Source of the DNA: JAJZEO01 sp964350315
GTDB lineage: Bacteria; Chlamydiota; Chlamydiia; Chlamydiales; 2-12-FULL-49-11
NCBI GenBank assembly: GCA_964350315.1
Contig: CAYGJD010000009.1
Location: 1-64,000 of the forward strand
Reading direction: 5' to 3'
Length of the DNA: 64,000 bases
Each line of letters opens with the position of its first letter. Positions within the stretch are counted from its first letter, which is position 1. The notes beneath the pieces are model-generated. The model was not told where the DNA came from and did no database searches. It worked only from the letters and a program-made list of their open reading frames with translations. Below are positions 26,917 through 35,958 of the stretch, piece by piece. The position numbers and the translations under genes are program-made.

Positions 26917-28980
26917 ATGAAAAAACTAGTGTGCTATTTCGCCTTACTTCCTTTGTCTCTTCTTTTTGCAGAAGAGGTTGTTATTGAACTCAAAGACCCA
27001 ATTGCAAACAAACACTCAATACGGTCAACTGAAGGTGGTGTTTTGCAAACAAACAACCTTCGAATTCAAGCAAAAAACATCAACTATTACAAAAATGATG
27101 ACGGGGACAAAATTGTCGAAGCAAGTGGCGATCTTTTCATAGTCTTTCGCAGAAAGTTCTTTCTTGCTGATTCTATTTCATTCAATTTAATGGAAGAGAA
27201 AGGAACATTAAAAAATGCTACAGGCTTTGCAGAAGGTCTATTTTTTGGTGGAGAAGAAGTTCGCATTAACACCGATGGCACTCTTGATGCAGATAACGCT
27301 TACGTTACTACCTCTGACACTGTTGACCCTGAATGGAGTGTGAAATCAGAAAAAATTCACATGAACGAAAAGTATCAGGTCAAAGCTGATTCAATAACTA
27401 CGAACATTGAAAAAGTTCCAGTGCTTTGGTTGCCTTCCTATTCTATGGGAGTAAACAAGCGCTTTAAAAAGAAAGAATCTAAACTGAAGTACCGAATTTT
27501 ATGGGAAAATAAACAAGGACCTCTTTTGTTAATGCGCTGGCGAGCCTGGGATTACGAGGGCTTGAAGGTGTTTTTACGTGGTGAATATCGCATAAATCGT
27601 GGCGGTGGTGGTGCAGTTGAGCTTGACTATCTCTCAAATGATAAAAGACAAAAGTTAGAAACCCGTAATTTCTATGCATACGATACTTTTTATAACGACA
27701 ACAACCCAGACAAACTTAAATCTCGATACCGCCTTCAGGGAATATATTCAGGAAAAAGCAACGACGGAAAAATCGAAATGTTTGCTCGTTGGGATGCTCT
27801 TAGTGATAAGAACATGCGTTCAGACTTTCCCACTCAACTTTTTGAACTTTCAACTCTTGAAAGAACTGAGGGTTTTGTAAAAGCTTACTACGACCCAGCA
27901 TTTGCTTCTCTCTACGGTCGACCTCGTATAAACAGGTTTAGGGGGTTTAAGCAAGAATTACCGACCTTAACTGTTGCAGTTAAACCGGTATCAATCGGCA
28001 AAACAAATGCCATTTTAGAAAATTACTTTCGCTTTTCCTATTTAGAATACTCTTATGCCAGCGAATTAGAACATCTTATTCCAAACTTTAGATCGGGTCG
28101 TTTTGAAACAAAACAATCGCTTTATAGACCCTTCCAACTTGGCTTTTTACACATTGTTCCAAAAGCTGGGTTCAAGGGAATCCTCTACTCAAACAACCCT
28201 CACGAAACAAGAATTGGCCAAGCAGTTGCAGAATATGATCTTGATGCTTACGCAACTCTTGAAAAAAACTACACAAACACACGACATACAGTAGAGCCAT
28301 ACGCTAAATTTTCGGGCCTAACGAACCCAACAGCAAAAATTGGCGATGTATACATCTTTAGCATTCAAGATGGATACAACAGCTTAAATCAACTAAAAGT
28401 TGGATTAAGAAACAACTTCTCATCAACCACACATTTCTCTCCCCTACCAACTCTGACAACAGATTTATATGCCTACAATTTTTTCGACACAACAAACTTC
28501 ACTACATTATTTCCAAAAGCTGGCTTCTCAGGTGGAGCCAATTTGTCAAAGGCAAGCTTAAACACCTATGTTGGATGGAACATCCAAAAACAAAGACTTG
28601 ATTTTGCAAACTTAAAACTAGGATGCACATTTAACGATTATTTTGCCTTTACAGCAGAAGTAAGACACAGAGGAAAATATTACTGGCGCAAAAACGACTA
28701 TGCCAACTATCTGCTTGATGTAACAAGATCCATTGATTCTCTAGAAGACACTCCTCTATCTGACCTAAGAACGACATTCAGAAGCAAATGGCAATTACAG
28801 TTTGCCCCTCTTTGGACTCTTCGAGTGCTTAACCACGTTGGCTGGAGACCGAATAAACCTTTCTACCACGAAACAAAAGTCGAAGTTCAAACGTTTATTT
28901 CAAACACTTGGCGCTTTAAGTTTTCATACGCACGAACAGTCCGAACAAATCAGTGGACAGTTTCATTCAACTTAGTCTAA
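26917..28980 (+). CDS. LptD/OstA-like outer-membrane protein
   Basis: A 687-residue exported protein (signal peptide MKKLVCYFALLPLSLLFAEE). Residues ~25-170 form an OstA/LptA-type jellyroll with repeats such as NNLRIQAKNINYYK... KIVEASGDLFIVF and TDGTLDADNAYVTT. The rest is a beta-barrel-like region rich in alternating aromatic residues, ending SFNLV. The linker VPVLWLPSYSMGVNKR corresponds to the P-x-x-[YW]-x-P entry to the LptD barrel. LptD inserts lipopolysaccharide into the outer leaflet. Paired cysteines usual in proteobacterial LptD are not evident. Identification is by architecture. Confidence 0.68.
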   Translation: MKKLVCYFALLPLSLLFAEEVVIELKDPIANKHSIRSTEGGVLQTNNLRIQAKNINYYKNDDGDKIVEASGDLFIVFRRKFFLADSISFNLMEEKGTLKNATGFAEGLFFGGEEVRINTDGTLDADNAYVTTSDTVDPEWSVKSEKIHMNEKYQVKADSITTNIEKVPVLWLPSYSMGVNKRFKKKESKLKYRILWENKQGPLLLMRWRAWDYEGLKVFLRGEYRINRGGGGAVELDYLSNDKRQKLETRNFYAYDTFYNDNNPDKLKSRYRLQGIYSGKSNDGKIEMFARWDALSDKNMRSDFPTQLFELSTLERTEGFVKAYYDPAFASLYGRPRINRFRGFKQELPTLTVAVKPVSIGKTNAILENYFRFSYLEYSYASELEHLIPNFRSGRFETKQSLYRPFQLGFLHIVPKAGFKGILYSNNPHETRIGQAVAEYDLDAYATLEKNYTNTRHTVEPYAKFSGLTNPTAKIGDVYIFSIQDGYNSLNQLKVGLRNNFSSTTHFSPLPTLTTDLYAYNFFDTTNFTTLFPKAGFSGGANLSKASLNTYVGWNIQKQRLDFANLKLGCTFNDYFAFTAEVRHRGKYYWRKNDYANYLLDVTRSIDSLEDTPLSDLRTTFRSKWQLQFAPLWTLRVLNHVGWRPNKPFYHETKVEVQTFISNTWRFKFSYARTVRTNQWTVSFNLV

Positions 28981-29042
28981 GAACCCTTTGAGTTTATTGA
29001 TTACGTAAGAATTTAGGATTCTACAAGCTAGAAATTCAAGAA

Positions 29043-29606
29043 TTACATCCGGAAAGGATCGCCCTTAAAGCTTGTTTTACTTAGAAAATGCATCTCAAGA
29101 AGCTTAAGCTCACGTTCGTTTTTCTTTTTCAATTTATCACTCATCCGATCTATGTGAAGGATCCCATCTAGATGATCGGTTTCATGTTGAACGCATCGCG
29201 CTCTCCAATTCTTAAGCTCTTCTGTGAAAATCTTGCCTTGCATATCCATTGCTTGAACGGTAATCGCTCTGGGTCTTCTAACTTGTGCTACAAATCCAGG
29301 AACAGACATGCACGATTCTCCGTCTGTTTCTTCTTCTTCTGAAGAACCGATGATTTCTGGATTAATAAATACCATTGGGTCTTGATCTAAAGGGTAGCCA
29401 TACTCATCATTTTCGTCTGACACATGAATTGCAAACATTGCAACATCATAGCCAATCTGTGGTGCGGCAATTCCAGATCCATTGTGAGCAAGCATAGAAT
29501 CAATTAGATCTTGTCCAATTGCTTTGATCTCATCTGTAATCTGCTCTACTTTTTTACATTTAGAACGTAAAATCGGATCTCCAAGATATCTTAGATTTCG
29601 AATCAT
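29043..29606 (-). CDS. def: Peptide deformylase
   Basis: It removes the formyl group from nascent protein N-termini using an Fe/Zn ion. The three motifs are GSGIAAPQIG, ESCMSVPG (consensus EGCLS) with the metal-binding Cys, and QHETDHLDG with both metal His and the catalytic Glu. The length of 187 residues is normal. Its ATG follows the secG stop codon immediately, so secG and def are co-transcribed. It is convergent with the LptD-like gene across a 62-base gap. Confidence 0.95.
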   Translation of the reverse strand: MIRNLRYLGDPILRSKCKKVEQITDEIKAIGQDLIDSMLAHNGSGIAAPQIGYDVAMFAIHVSDENDEYGYPLDQDPMVFINPEIIGSSEEEETDGESCMSVPGFVAQVRRPRAITVQAMDMQGKIFTEELKNWRARCVQHETDHLDGILHIDRMSDKLKKKNERELKLLEMHFLSKTSFKGDPFRM

Positions 29607-29891
29607 TTATGCATCACCTTCTATAGACATTTGTTCAATTTGTGGGGCTGTACTAATTGCTCCTGCAGCATAAGAAAAAAAGAGGCAAGAAGCAAAAAAA
29701 ATGACAATAAACCAAGCTGTTGTTTTCTTTAATACATCAGCTGTTGAAGTTCCAAACATAGAGCTCGAAGCATCGCCACCAAAAGAGGCTCCAAATCCAA
29801 GGGACTTACTTTCCTGGATCAAGATAATTGAACATAAAAGAAGACACAACCCAATGAAGAGAAAGAGTCCAAGGTAAAATAGCATCATCAT
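29607..29891 (-). CDS. secG: Preprotein translocase subunit SecG
   Basis: A 94-residue inner-membrane protein with two hydrophobic segments (residues ~4-24 and ~58-80). Between them is the typical SecG loop with SKSLGFGASFGG, and T-A-D-V-L-K-K-T-T follows it. SecG assists SecYE during protein export. Three ATG codons in a row (29891, 29888, 29885) could serve as start; the first overlaps the tpiA stop. The gene sits between tpiA and def without gaps. Confidence 0.88.
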   Translation of the reverse strand: MMMLFYLGLFLFIGLCLLLCSIILIQESKSLGFGASFGGDASSSMFGTSTADVLKKTTAWFIVIFFASCLFFSYAAGAISTAPQIEQMSIEGDA

Positions 29892-30634
29892 GAGTTGTCT
29901 CCTGTAATTTGAATCATTTCATTAAACATTTCTGGATCTAGTGATGCTCGACCAACAAGTGTTCCATCTACATTTTCAATAGTAAGTATTTCATCTAGAT
30001 TTTTGGGTGATACAGATCCACCATATAGAATAGAGATAGATGCAGCATCTTCATCAAAGTATTTCTTCAGCTCATCGCGTATAAAAACATGCTTTTGTTC
30101 AATGACATTATTTGAAGCAGGTTCTTTACTTCCTATTGCCCAAACTGGCTCATAAGCAATCATACACCCTTTCATATTTGCACTATTTAGAGAACTTAAG
30201 GCGCTGCTTAGTTGTTCACTAATCACCTCATCGCCTCTTCCCTCTTTGTGCTCTTCTATGGTCTCACCAATACAAAGAACAAATGGAAACCCTTCTACAA
30301 CAGCTGTTTCAACTTTTTTTTCTATTGTCTTGTTAGACTCGCCAAATAAGTGCCTTCTTTCTGAATGTCCTAAGATGACAAACTCGGCTCCAGCATCCCT
30401 TAACATTAAAGGTGAAATTTCACCTGTAAAAGCGCCTTCTTTATTTTCATTCATATTTTGAGCGCCAAGCTTGATCTGTAATCCTTGTGCATGCTCTCGC
30501 ATTGTATGTAGAAAAAGACAGGGTGGTGCTATACGGACATCAATTCCATTTGCACGTGAAGTGCATGAAAGAAAAGAGTCTGCTGACCTCCAATCCATAA
30601 ACATTTTCCAGTTTCCAATTAAACATTTTCCCAT
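29888..30634 (-). CDS. tpiA: Triosephosphate isomerase
   Basis: It interconverts glyceraldehyde-3-phosphate and dihydroxyacetone phosphate. The TIM signatures are visible: LIGNWKMFMD with the catalytic Lys, ILGHSERR with the catalytic His, AYEPVWAIGS with the catalytic Glu, and YGGSVSPKN for phosphate binding. The length of 248 residues is normal. It is divergent from xseA with about 73 bases between the starts, which must hold promoters for both directions. The order tpiA/xseA/xseB/dxs is also known in Chlamydia. Confidence 0.95.
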   Translation of the reverse strand: MGKCLIGNWKMFMDWRSADSFLSCTSRANGIDVRIAPPCLFLHTMREHAQGLQIKLGAQNMNENKEGAFTGEISPLMLRDAGAEFVILGHSERRHLFGESNKTIEKKVETAVVEGFPFVLCIGETIEEHKEGRGDEVISEQLSSALSSLNSANMKGCMIAYEPVWAIGSKEPASNNVIEQKHVFIRDELKKYFDEDAASISILYGGSVSPKNLDEILTIENVDGTLVGRASLDPEMFNEMIQITGDNS

Positions 30635-30707
30635 AGAAGAAAAGTATACTTAATCTTGTCTGTAAATTCAAGTTGAAATCTCAGTTAAAAAAACCTATAC
30701 TCTTGAG

Positions 30708-31922
30708 ATGTCTTCAAATAGTCAAACAATTTTTTCAGTCAGTGAATTAACGCTGCAAATAAAAAAGAATCTTGAGGTTTCGTTTTCTTCTCTACGCGTA
30801 GAGGGTGAGGTCACGAATTTAAGACGACAGTCCTCTGGCCATACATACTTTAGCATTAAAGACGCAAATTGCCAAATTTCTGCTGTATTGTTCAAGCAAA
30901 GCGCTGATAAAATGACCCGCCTACCAAAAGATGGTGATAAAGTAACCCTTGATGGCGCACTTTCTGTTTATGCTCCAAGGGGAACGTACCAACTTGTGGT
31001 GCGGTCTATTGATTACGATGGCGTTGGAGATTTACTTCTAAAGCTTCATCAGTTGAAAGAAGAACTACATAAACTTGGATATTTTGATAAAAGTCGAAGA
31101 AAACCACTCCCTGCATTCCCTAAAACAATTGGAATAGTGACAAGCCCAACAGGAGCTGTAATTCAAGATATTCTTAACGTCTTATCAAGACGAGCTGGCG
31201 GATTTCATACAATATTAAACCCTGTAAAGGTACAGGGCGCTGGTGCTTCAGAAGAAATTGCCCAAGCGATCAACGATTTTAATAAGCATAAAAATGTGGA
31301 TGTAATGATTATTGGAAGAGGAGGAGGTTCTCTTGAAGACCTTTGGGCTTTCAATGAAAAATGTGTTGCAGATGCTATTTACAACTCAAAAATTCCTATT
31401 ATAGCAGCAATAGGACATGAAACAGACGTTACTATAGCTGATTTTGTTGCTGACCTACGCGCTCCTACTCCCTCTGCTGCCGCAGAACTTGTTTTACAAG
31501 AGAAAGATTCTTTACTTGAAAAACTTGCCTATATGCAGACAACAATGAGATCTTCAATAGCGAATAAGGCAAAACAATTTAGACTAAAACTTGAGCGGTA
31601 TGAACACCACCCCATTTTTAAAGACCCTTTTGCTCTTATCGCCCCATTTTCACAACGACTCGATGACATGTCCGAGTCCATTGCTGACGTTATGTCATTA
31701 AAAATTGAAAGATTGAGAGCAGCTTTTGAAAACAAAAAAAATGTCTTGGTAGCTCTTGATCCCAAAGGTGTTCTTAAAAAAGGATACTGCATACCCTTTG
31801 CCGAAAAGAAACAGCATGTTATACTTAGCGCAAAACAATTAAAACAATCAGACAGCATATCATTGATGTTTTATGATGGCAACGTCGATGCTCTTATCAA
31901 GGAGATACACTTAAATGACTGA
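30708..31922 (+). CDS. xseA: Exodeoxyribonuclease VII large subunit
   Basis: The catalytic subunit of ExoVII, a single-strand DNA exonuclease used in repair. The N-terminal OB-fold is VEGEVTNLRRQSSGHTYFSIKD. The catalytic core has GIVTSPTGAVIQDIL, IIGRGGGSLEDLWAFN and IPIIAAIGHETDVTIADFVAD, followed by RAPTPSAAAEL and a helical region (residues ~260-340). The length of 404 residues is within range. It overlaps xseB by eight bases. Confidence 0.95.
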   Translation: MSSNSQTIFSVSELTLQIKKNLEVSFSSLRVEGEVTNLRRQSSGHTYFSIKDANCQISAVLFKQSADKMTRLPKDGDKVTLDGALSVYAPRGTYQLVVRSIDYDGVGDLLLKLHQLKEELHKLGYFDKSRRKPLPAFPKTIGIVTSPTGAVIQDILNVLSRRAGGFHTILNPVKVQGAGASEEIAQAINDFNKHKNVDVMIIGRGGGSLEDLWAFNEKCVADAIYNSKIPIIAAIGHETDVTIADFVADLRAPTPSAAAELVLQEKDSLLEKLAYMQTTMRSSIANKAKQFRLKLERYEHHPIFKDPFALIAPFSQRLDDMSESIADVMSLKIERLRAAFENKKNVLVALDPKGVLKKGYCIPFAEKKQHVILSAKQLKQSDSISLMFYDGNVDALIKEIHLND

Positions 31923-32193
31923 AAAACCAACTTTTGAAAAAGCATTTTCTCGTTTGGAAGAGATCCTTGAAAAAATGTCTGCAGGTGCTGTTCCTCTTGA
32001 GGAAAGCCTCTCTCTTTATGAAGAAGCTAACAAACTTATTGAAACATGTTCAAAAAAACTTACTACAGCTGAGAAAAAAATTCAGATTTTAATTAAATCC
32101 CCATCTGGAAAAATCGCTATTGATGAAGACGGCAACCCTGTTGTAGATGACTTTGATACAAATCACGATCAAATATTGGGGAAACATAGTTGA
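31915..32193 (+). CDS. xseB: Exodeoxyribonuclease VII small subunit
   Basis: A 92-residue small subunit that associates with XseA. The helical core has TFEKAFSRLEEILEKM and VPLEESLSLYEEANKLIETCSKKL, the classical XseB pattern, and ends with a short extra acidic tail. Its start lies within the last codons of xseA and its stop overlaps the TTG start of dxs, so the three genes are coupled. Confidence 0.92.
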   Translation: MTEKPTFEKAFSRLEEILEKMSAGAVPLEESLSLYEEANKLIETCSKKLTTAEKKIQILIKSPSGKIAIDEDGNPVVDDFDTNHDQILGKHS

Positions 32194-34004
32194 AATACCC
32201 CTTTATTGAATCACAAAATGAGTGTTCTCAGCTTAACAAGCTGTCCGATAGCGATCTGTGCAAATTAGCGGCAGAAATTCGCGAAAGGATCTTGGATGTC
32301 ATGTCTATTCATGGTGGGCACCTTGCCTCAAATCTAGGGATGATAGAAATAACTATTGCAATGCATGCAATTTTCAACTCCCCTATTGATAAAATCATCT
32401 TTGACACAAGTCATCAGACATATGCGCATAAAATCCTAACTGGTCGAAATGACCAATTTGAATCGATTCGACAGTTTGATGGCCTTTGCGGATTTGCTTC
32501 ACCTAAAGAGTCAGAACACGACCACTTTTATGCAGGTCACGCGGGAACAGGACTCTCTCTTGCTCTTGGCGTTGCTAAGGCTCGAGACCTTAATAAAGAA
32601 GATTTTTTTGTCACTCCTCTAGTTGCTGACGCTCCTTTTTCCTGTGGTCTGACCTTTGAAGCGCTTAACAATATCCCACGTGACTTAAAGAAGTTTATTC
32701 TTGTCTTAAACGATAATGCGATGGCAATTTCAAATGGTGCTGGCAATGTCCACCACAACATATTTGGTTCTTTTGTTCTACCAAGAAAAACAAAACCAGA
32801 AGCCAAGCAATTCTTTAACCTATTTGGATTAGAGTATATCGGCCCCATCGATGGACACGATATAACAGCACTTAAAGAAGCTCTTGAACTTGCTAAAAAA
32901 ATTCAACGTCCAGTTGTTATCCACGCTTTGACAGTCAAAGGTCACGGAATGCCTAAAGCTGTAGAGGATCCAATTACTTACCATGGGGTTAAATCGTTTG
33001 AGCGTTCAAGCGGAGTTATTGCTAAAAACAGCGCACCAGCAAAAATGACATTCCCTAAAGTGTTTGGTAAATGCCTCTTAGAGATGGCAAAAAAAGATGA
33101 CGACATTGTTGTGATTACACCTGCTATGCCACGTGGATCTTGTCTTGAAGCTTTTGCTGAAACTTTTCCTGAAAGAGCAATAGATGTTGGAATTGCAGAG
33201 GGGCATGCCGTCACCTACGCAGGAGGCCTCGCCTATAAATCTAACAAAAAAGTTGTTGCGGCTGTTTACTCTTCCTTTTTTCAAAGAAGCTTTGACAATG
33301 TTTTTCAAGATGTTTGCCTTCAGAAACTTCCTGTAGTTTTTGCCCTTGATCGGGGCGGTCTCTCCGGTAGTGATGGAACAACTCATCACGGCATTTATGA
33401 TATTTCATTCTTAAATGCAATGCCAACAATGGCGATTGCACAACCTCGTGATGGCGATCTTCTAAAAGACCTTCTTCACTCATCATTCAATTGGAACTGT
33501 CCTGCAACGATTAGATACCCAAACAAGGTCTGTACGGAAACAAATCGAGAAATCATTAATCGTCCCCTCGGGAAAGGCGAAATGCTCTCAAAAGGGAAGG
33601 ATTTGGTCTTAATCGGTCTTGGCCATATGTGCGATGTAGCACTAGAAGTAAGAGAGCTTTTATTAGAACACAATATCGAAGCTACTGTCATTGACCCGAT
33701 TTTTGTAAAGCCCCTAGACTCATCACTTCTTTTCCGATTAATGCTTGATCACCACTTTTTCGTGACAATTGAAGAACACTGTGTTACTTCTGGGTTAGGT
33801 GCAGCGATTAACTCATTTATTGTGCAAAGTGGTTTTTCGGACATTCAGGTTCAGAATTTTGGGATTCCAGACCAATTTATTGAACATGGAAGTTACAACG
33901 ATTTAATGAAACAGATTGGCTTAACAGCAGAAACAATCGCACCAAGAATTTTGAACAGATTTGCACTACATTTAACGAATTTGGATGAAGTCGTAAGATC
34001 ATGA
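32190..34004 (+). CDS. dxs: 1-deoxy-D-xylulose-5-phosphate synthase
   Basis: First enzyme of the MEP isoprenoid pathway: it condenses pyruvate with glyceraldehyde-3-phosphate using thiamine diphosphate. Motifs are GGHLASNLGMIEI, QTYAHKILTGR, a NDNAMAIS segment, and in the transketolase-type pyrimidine domain FALDRGGLSGSDGTTHHGIYD. The usual GDGAxTGG at the cofactor site reads ADAPFSCG here, so the two glycines around the Asp are alanines. The start is a TTG in the xseB stop (TTGA); no other start is near the conserved N-terminus. At 604 residues it is slightly shorter than E. coli Dxs (620). Confidence 0.92.
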   Translation: MKYPFIESQNECSQLNKLSDSDLCKLAAEIRERILDVMSIHGGHLASNLGMIEITIAMHAIFNSPIDKIIFDTSHQTYAHKILTGRNDQFESIRQFDGLCGFASPKESEHDHFYAGHAGTGLSLALGVAKARDLNKEDFFVTPLVADAPFSCGLTFEALNNIPRDLKKFILVLNDNAMAISNGAGNVHHNIFGSFVLPRKTKPEAKQFFNLFGLEYIGPIDGHDITALKEALELAKKIQRPVVIHALTVKGHGMPKAVEDPITYHGVKSFERSSGVIAKNSAPAKMTFPKVFGKCLLEMAKKDDDIVVITPAMPRGSCLEAFAETFPERAIDVGIAEGHAVTYAGGLAYKSNKKVVAAVYSSFFQRSFDNVFQDVCLQKLPVVFALDRGGLSGSDGTTHHGIYDISFLNAMPTMAIAQPRDGDLLKDLLHSSFNWNCPATIRYPNKVCTETNREIINRPLGKGEMLSKGKDLVLIGLGHMCDVALEVRELLLEHNIEATVIDPIFVKPLDSSLLFRLMLDHHFFVTIEEHCVTSGLGAAINSFIVQSGFSDIQVQNFGIPDQFIEHGSYNDLMKQIGLTAETIAPRILNRFALHLTNLDEVVRS

Positions 34005-34846
34005 AGATTGTAATTTGCCCAAGCATAACGAAAAAAGAGTCGATGAATTACATCGAACCGATTGCAAACTTTCTTACCGATAACGGAATGAAAGTCTATA
34101 TTGACGATGAATTTGCCAACAACCACCCTCTTCCAAAAGCTACCAAAGAAACTCTCATCGACATCATCATCACCCTCGGTGGAGATGGAACCCTTCTTTA
34201 CTACCGAAAAAAATATTCTCACCTCCCTAAAGTTGCCTTTACTGCAGTAAACCTTGGTGGCTTAGGATTCATGGCTGATGTTAGCGTAGATAAAATCGAC
34301 ATCTACCTAAAAGACCTTCTAGAAAAAAGCTATGATATTGAAGAAAGAATAATGCTTGAGGGGAAAAGCCCCAACGGCAACATCTTTCAAGCAGCCAATG
34401 ATTTTGTCTTTCACCGTGGTTCTATAGCAAGTATGATTTTGCTTAAGGTAACGATCAACGACGACCATTTTAATACATTTCAAGCAGATGGACTTATCGT
34501 ATCAACACCAACAGGTTCCTCAGCTTACTCCCTTGCATGCGGTGGACCATTAATGCATCCGACCTTAAAGGCCTTTGTTTTGACAACAATCTCAGGACAC
34601 ACGCTAACAAATCGCCCATTTGTCATACCAGAAGAGAGCATCATTAAGATTGAATACATTACTGACTCTAAAGATGCAATTGATGTTACAATTGATGGTA
34701 TCAGCACTTTTCAAATAAAAGGTGGAGAGGTTGTTGAACTATCTACATCAGAAAACAAATTTCGTCTAATCGACTACACGCGCCACAATTTTTACCAAAC
34801 AGTCCGTGAAAAACTCAATTGGAAAGGAAAGAGCACAATCAACTAG
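34001..34846 (+). CDS. nadK: NAD kinase
   Basis: It phosphorylates NAD+ to NADP+ with ATP. The family motifs are TLGGDGTLLYYRK, NLGGLGFMADV, the conserved SIASMILLKV strand and STPTGSSAYSLACGGPLMHP. The length of 281 residues is normal. It overlaps the dxs stop by four bases (ATGA) and is the last gene of the xseA-xseB-dxs-nadK string. It is convergent with the minus-strand cluster that ends at 34919. Confidence 0.93.
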   Translation: MKIVICPSITKKESMNYIEPIANFLTDNGMKVYIDDEFANNHPLPKATKETLIDIIITLGGDGTLLYYRKKYSHLPKVAFTAVNLGGLGFMADVSVDKIDIYLKDLLEKSYDIEERIMLEGKSPNGNIFQAANDFVFHRGSIASMILLKVTINDDHFNTFQADGLIVSTPTGSSAYSLACGGPLMHPTLKAFVLTTISGHTLTNRPFVIPEESIIKIEYITDSKDAIDVTIDGISTFQIKGGEVVELSTSENKFRLIDYTRHNFYQTVREKLNWKGKSTIN

Positions 34847-34918
34847 AAGCAAACGTGTAGCGCATTGCTAATTCAATTCTATCAAGACGAGACCTGGTTG
34901 TTTTTATACCAATAACTT

Positions 34919-35416
34919 CTAACACATTAAGATTTTTTTGAATTCATTTAAATATATTCCTGTTAAACTACAAGAACCAAATAAAGGTATTTCTAACCCA
35001 ACACCTCGAATCGGCACAAGAATCCACTTTCCCATAATCGATTCGTTATCGATAGCTATTTTCATATAATCTCTAGACATTCCAAGTTTAGTGATTACCC
35101 TAAATTTTCCTAAATTGAATACAACTGGGTTCCAAAGAAAATCAATTGACCACCTTCTTATCGGATACTTTTTATCTCGTAAAAAGATTTCTTTCTGAGC
35201 AAAATTTGAACAACCACTTTGCAGCCCCATACCTAGATATTTATTGAAATCAAAGATATATCCAATAGCAACTGTTTTAGGTATGTTTTGTTGATATTCT
35301 CTTTTAGCTGAATCATCCATATGAATTTTGGATAGAGTTCCTAAATCTAAAAACGCCCCGGTCTTTGCTTCAAGAAGACCTGTTAAAACAAAAAAGAGAA
35401 AAAAAACTTTCTTCAA
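34919..35416 (-). CDS. Small exported protein, outer-membrane-like
   Basis: A 165-residue protein with a signal peptide (MKKVFFLFFVLTGLLEA) and a mature part of alternating polar and hydrophobic strands (VAIGYIFDF, YLGMGLQSG, WSIDFLWNPVVFN, FRVITKLGMS, LTGIYLNEF). This fits a small beta-barrel or periplasmic beta protein. The start is a TTG that overlaps the upstream PagL-like gene stop (TTGA). It resembles its neighbour in general design but not in detail, and no family was recognised. It is the last gene of the long minus-strand cluster. Confidence 0.6.
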   Translation of the reverse strand: MKKVFFLFFVLTGLLEAKTGAFLDLGTLSKIHMDDSAKREYQQNIPKTVAIGYIFDFNKYLGMGLQSGCSNFAQKEIFLRDKKYPIRRWSIDFLWNPVVFNLGKFRVITKLGMSRDYMKIAIDNESIMGKWILVPIRGVGLEIPLFGSCSLTGIYLNEFKKILMC

Positions 35417-35958
35417 AAATTCATACCCCCTGCAACTATTGGAACAGTCAGTCCGTTATTTTTCTGATACAAACCAGCACTGCAATAATGTAATATGTAT
35501 GTTTGAATACTACACTTTTGAGTAAGGTAAACACCAACACCAAAAGTTGACTGATAGCCTATATTACCGCCCTGATGAAAAGAACCCAAACGGTATTTTC
35601 CAAAAACTGCAGGCCCAAAACTTGCTTGGATAAAAGGTGCAAATTTGGTGTCAATCTTTAATGGTGTAGTAAAAGCTTCTGCTTTTAATGTAATGGCATT
35701 AAAAAATGCAGCATCTCCATCTGAATTGGGATCGACAAAATAAGAAAACGTAAAAGGAATAAAAAAGATCAGCGTATTACTTAATACTTTTGATTGCCAA
35801 ATTTTAAGATCAATAACTACACCTTGAAAATTTTGAATATCTACAATTTTGTCATCACGCCTCATTAACGATGTGCCAACAGTAATTGCAGAAGTGTCCC
35901 ACTCTCCATATGTGTGAGCAAAAGGAAGAATAAGGTAAATAATTTTTCGTAGATACAT
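35413..35958 (-). CDS. PagL-like outer-membrane protein (possible lipid A deacylase)
   Basis: A 181-residue exported protein (signal peptide about residues 1-18). The mature part looks like an eight-stranded barrel. Its C-terminal third follows the PagL pattern: a FGVGVYL strand, then YILHYCSAGLYQKNNG, where PagL has H-x-S-N-A-x-x-x-x-x-N-x-G, and a last strand ending in Phe. In PagL the His and Ser are catalytic and remove the 3-O acyl chain from lipid A. Here the Ser position is Cys and the Asn position is Ser. The ATG follows the cydB stop directly. Function is inferred only from the motif. Confidence 0.5.
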   Translation of the reverse strand: MYLRKIIYLILPFAHTYGEWDTSAITVGTSLMRRDDKIVDIQNFQGVVIDLKIWQSKVLSNTLIFFIPFTFSYFVDPNSDGDAAFFNAITLKAEAFTTPLKIDTKFAPFIQASFGPAVFGKYRLGSFHQGGNIGYQSTFGVGVYLTQKCSIQTYILHYCSAGLYQKNNGLTVPIVAGGMNF

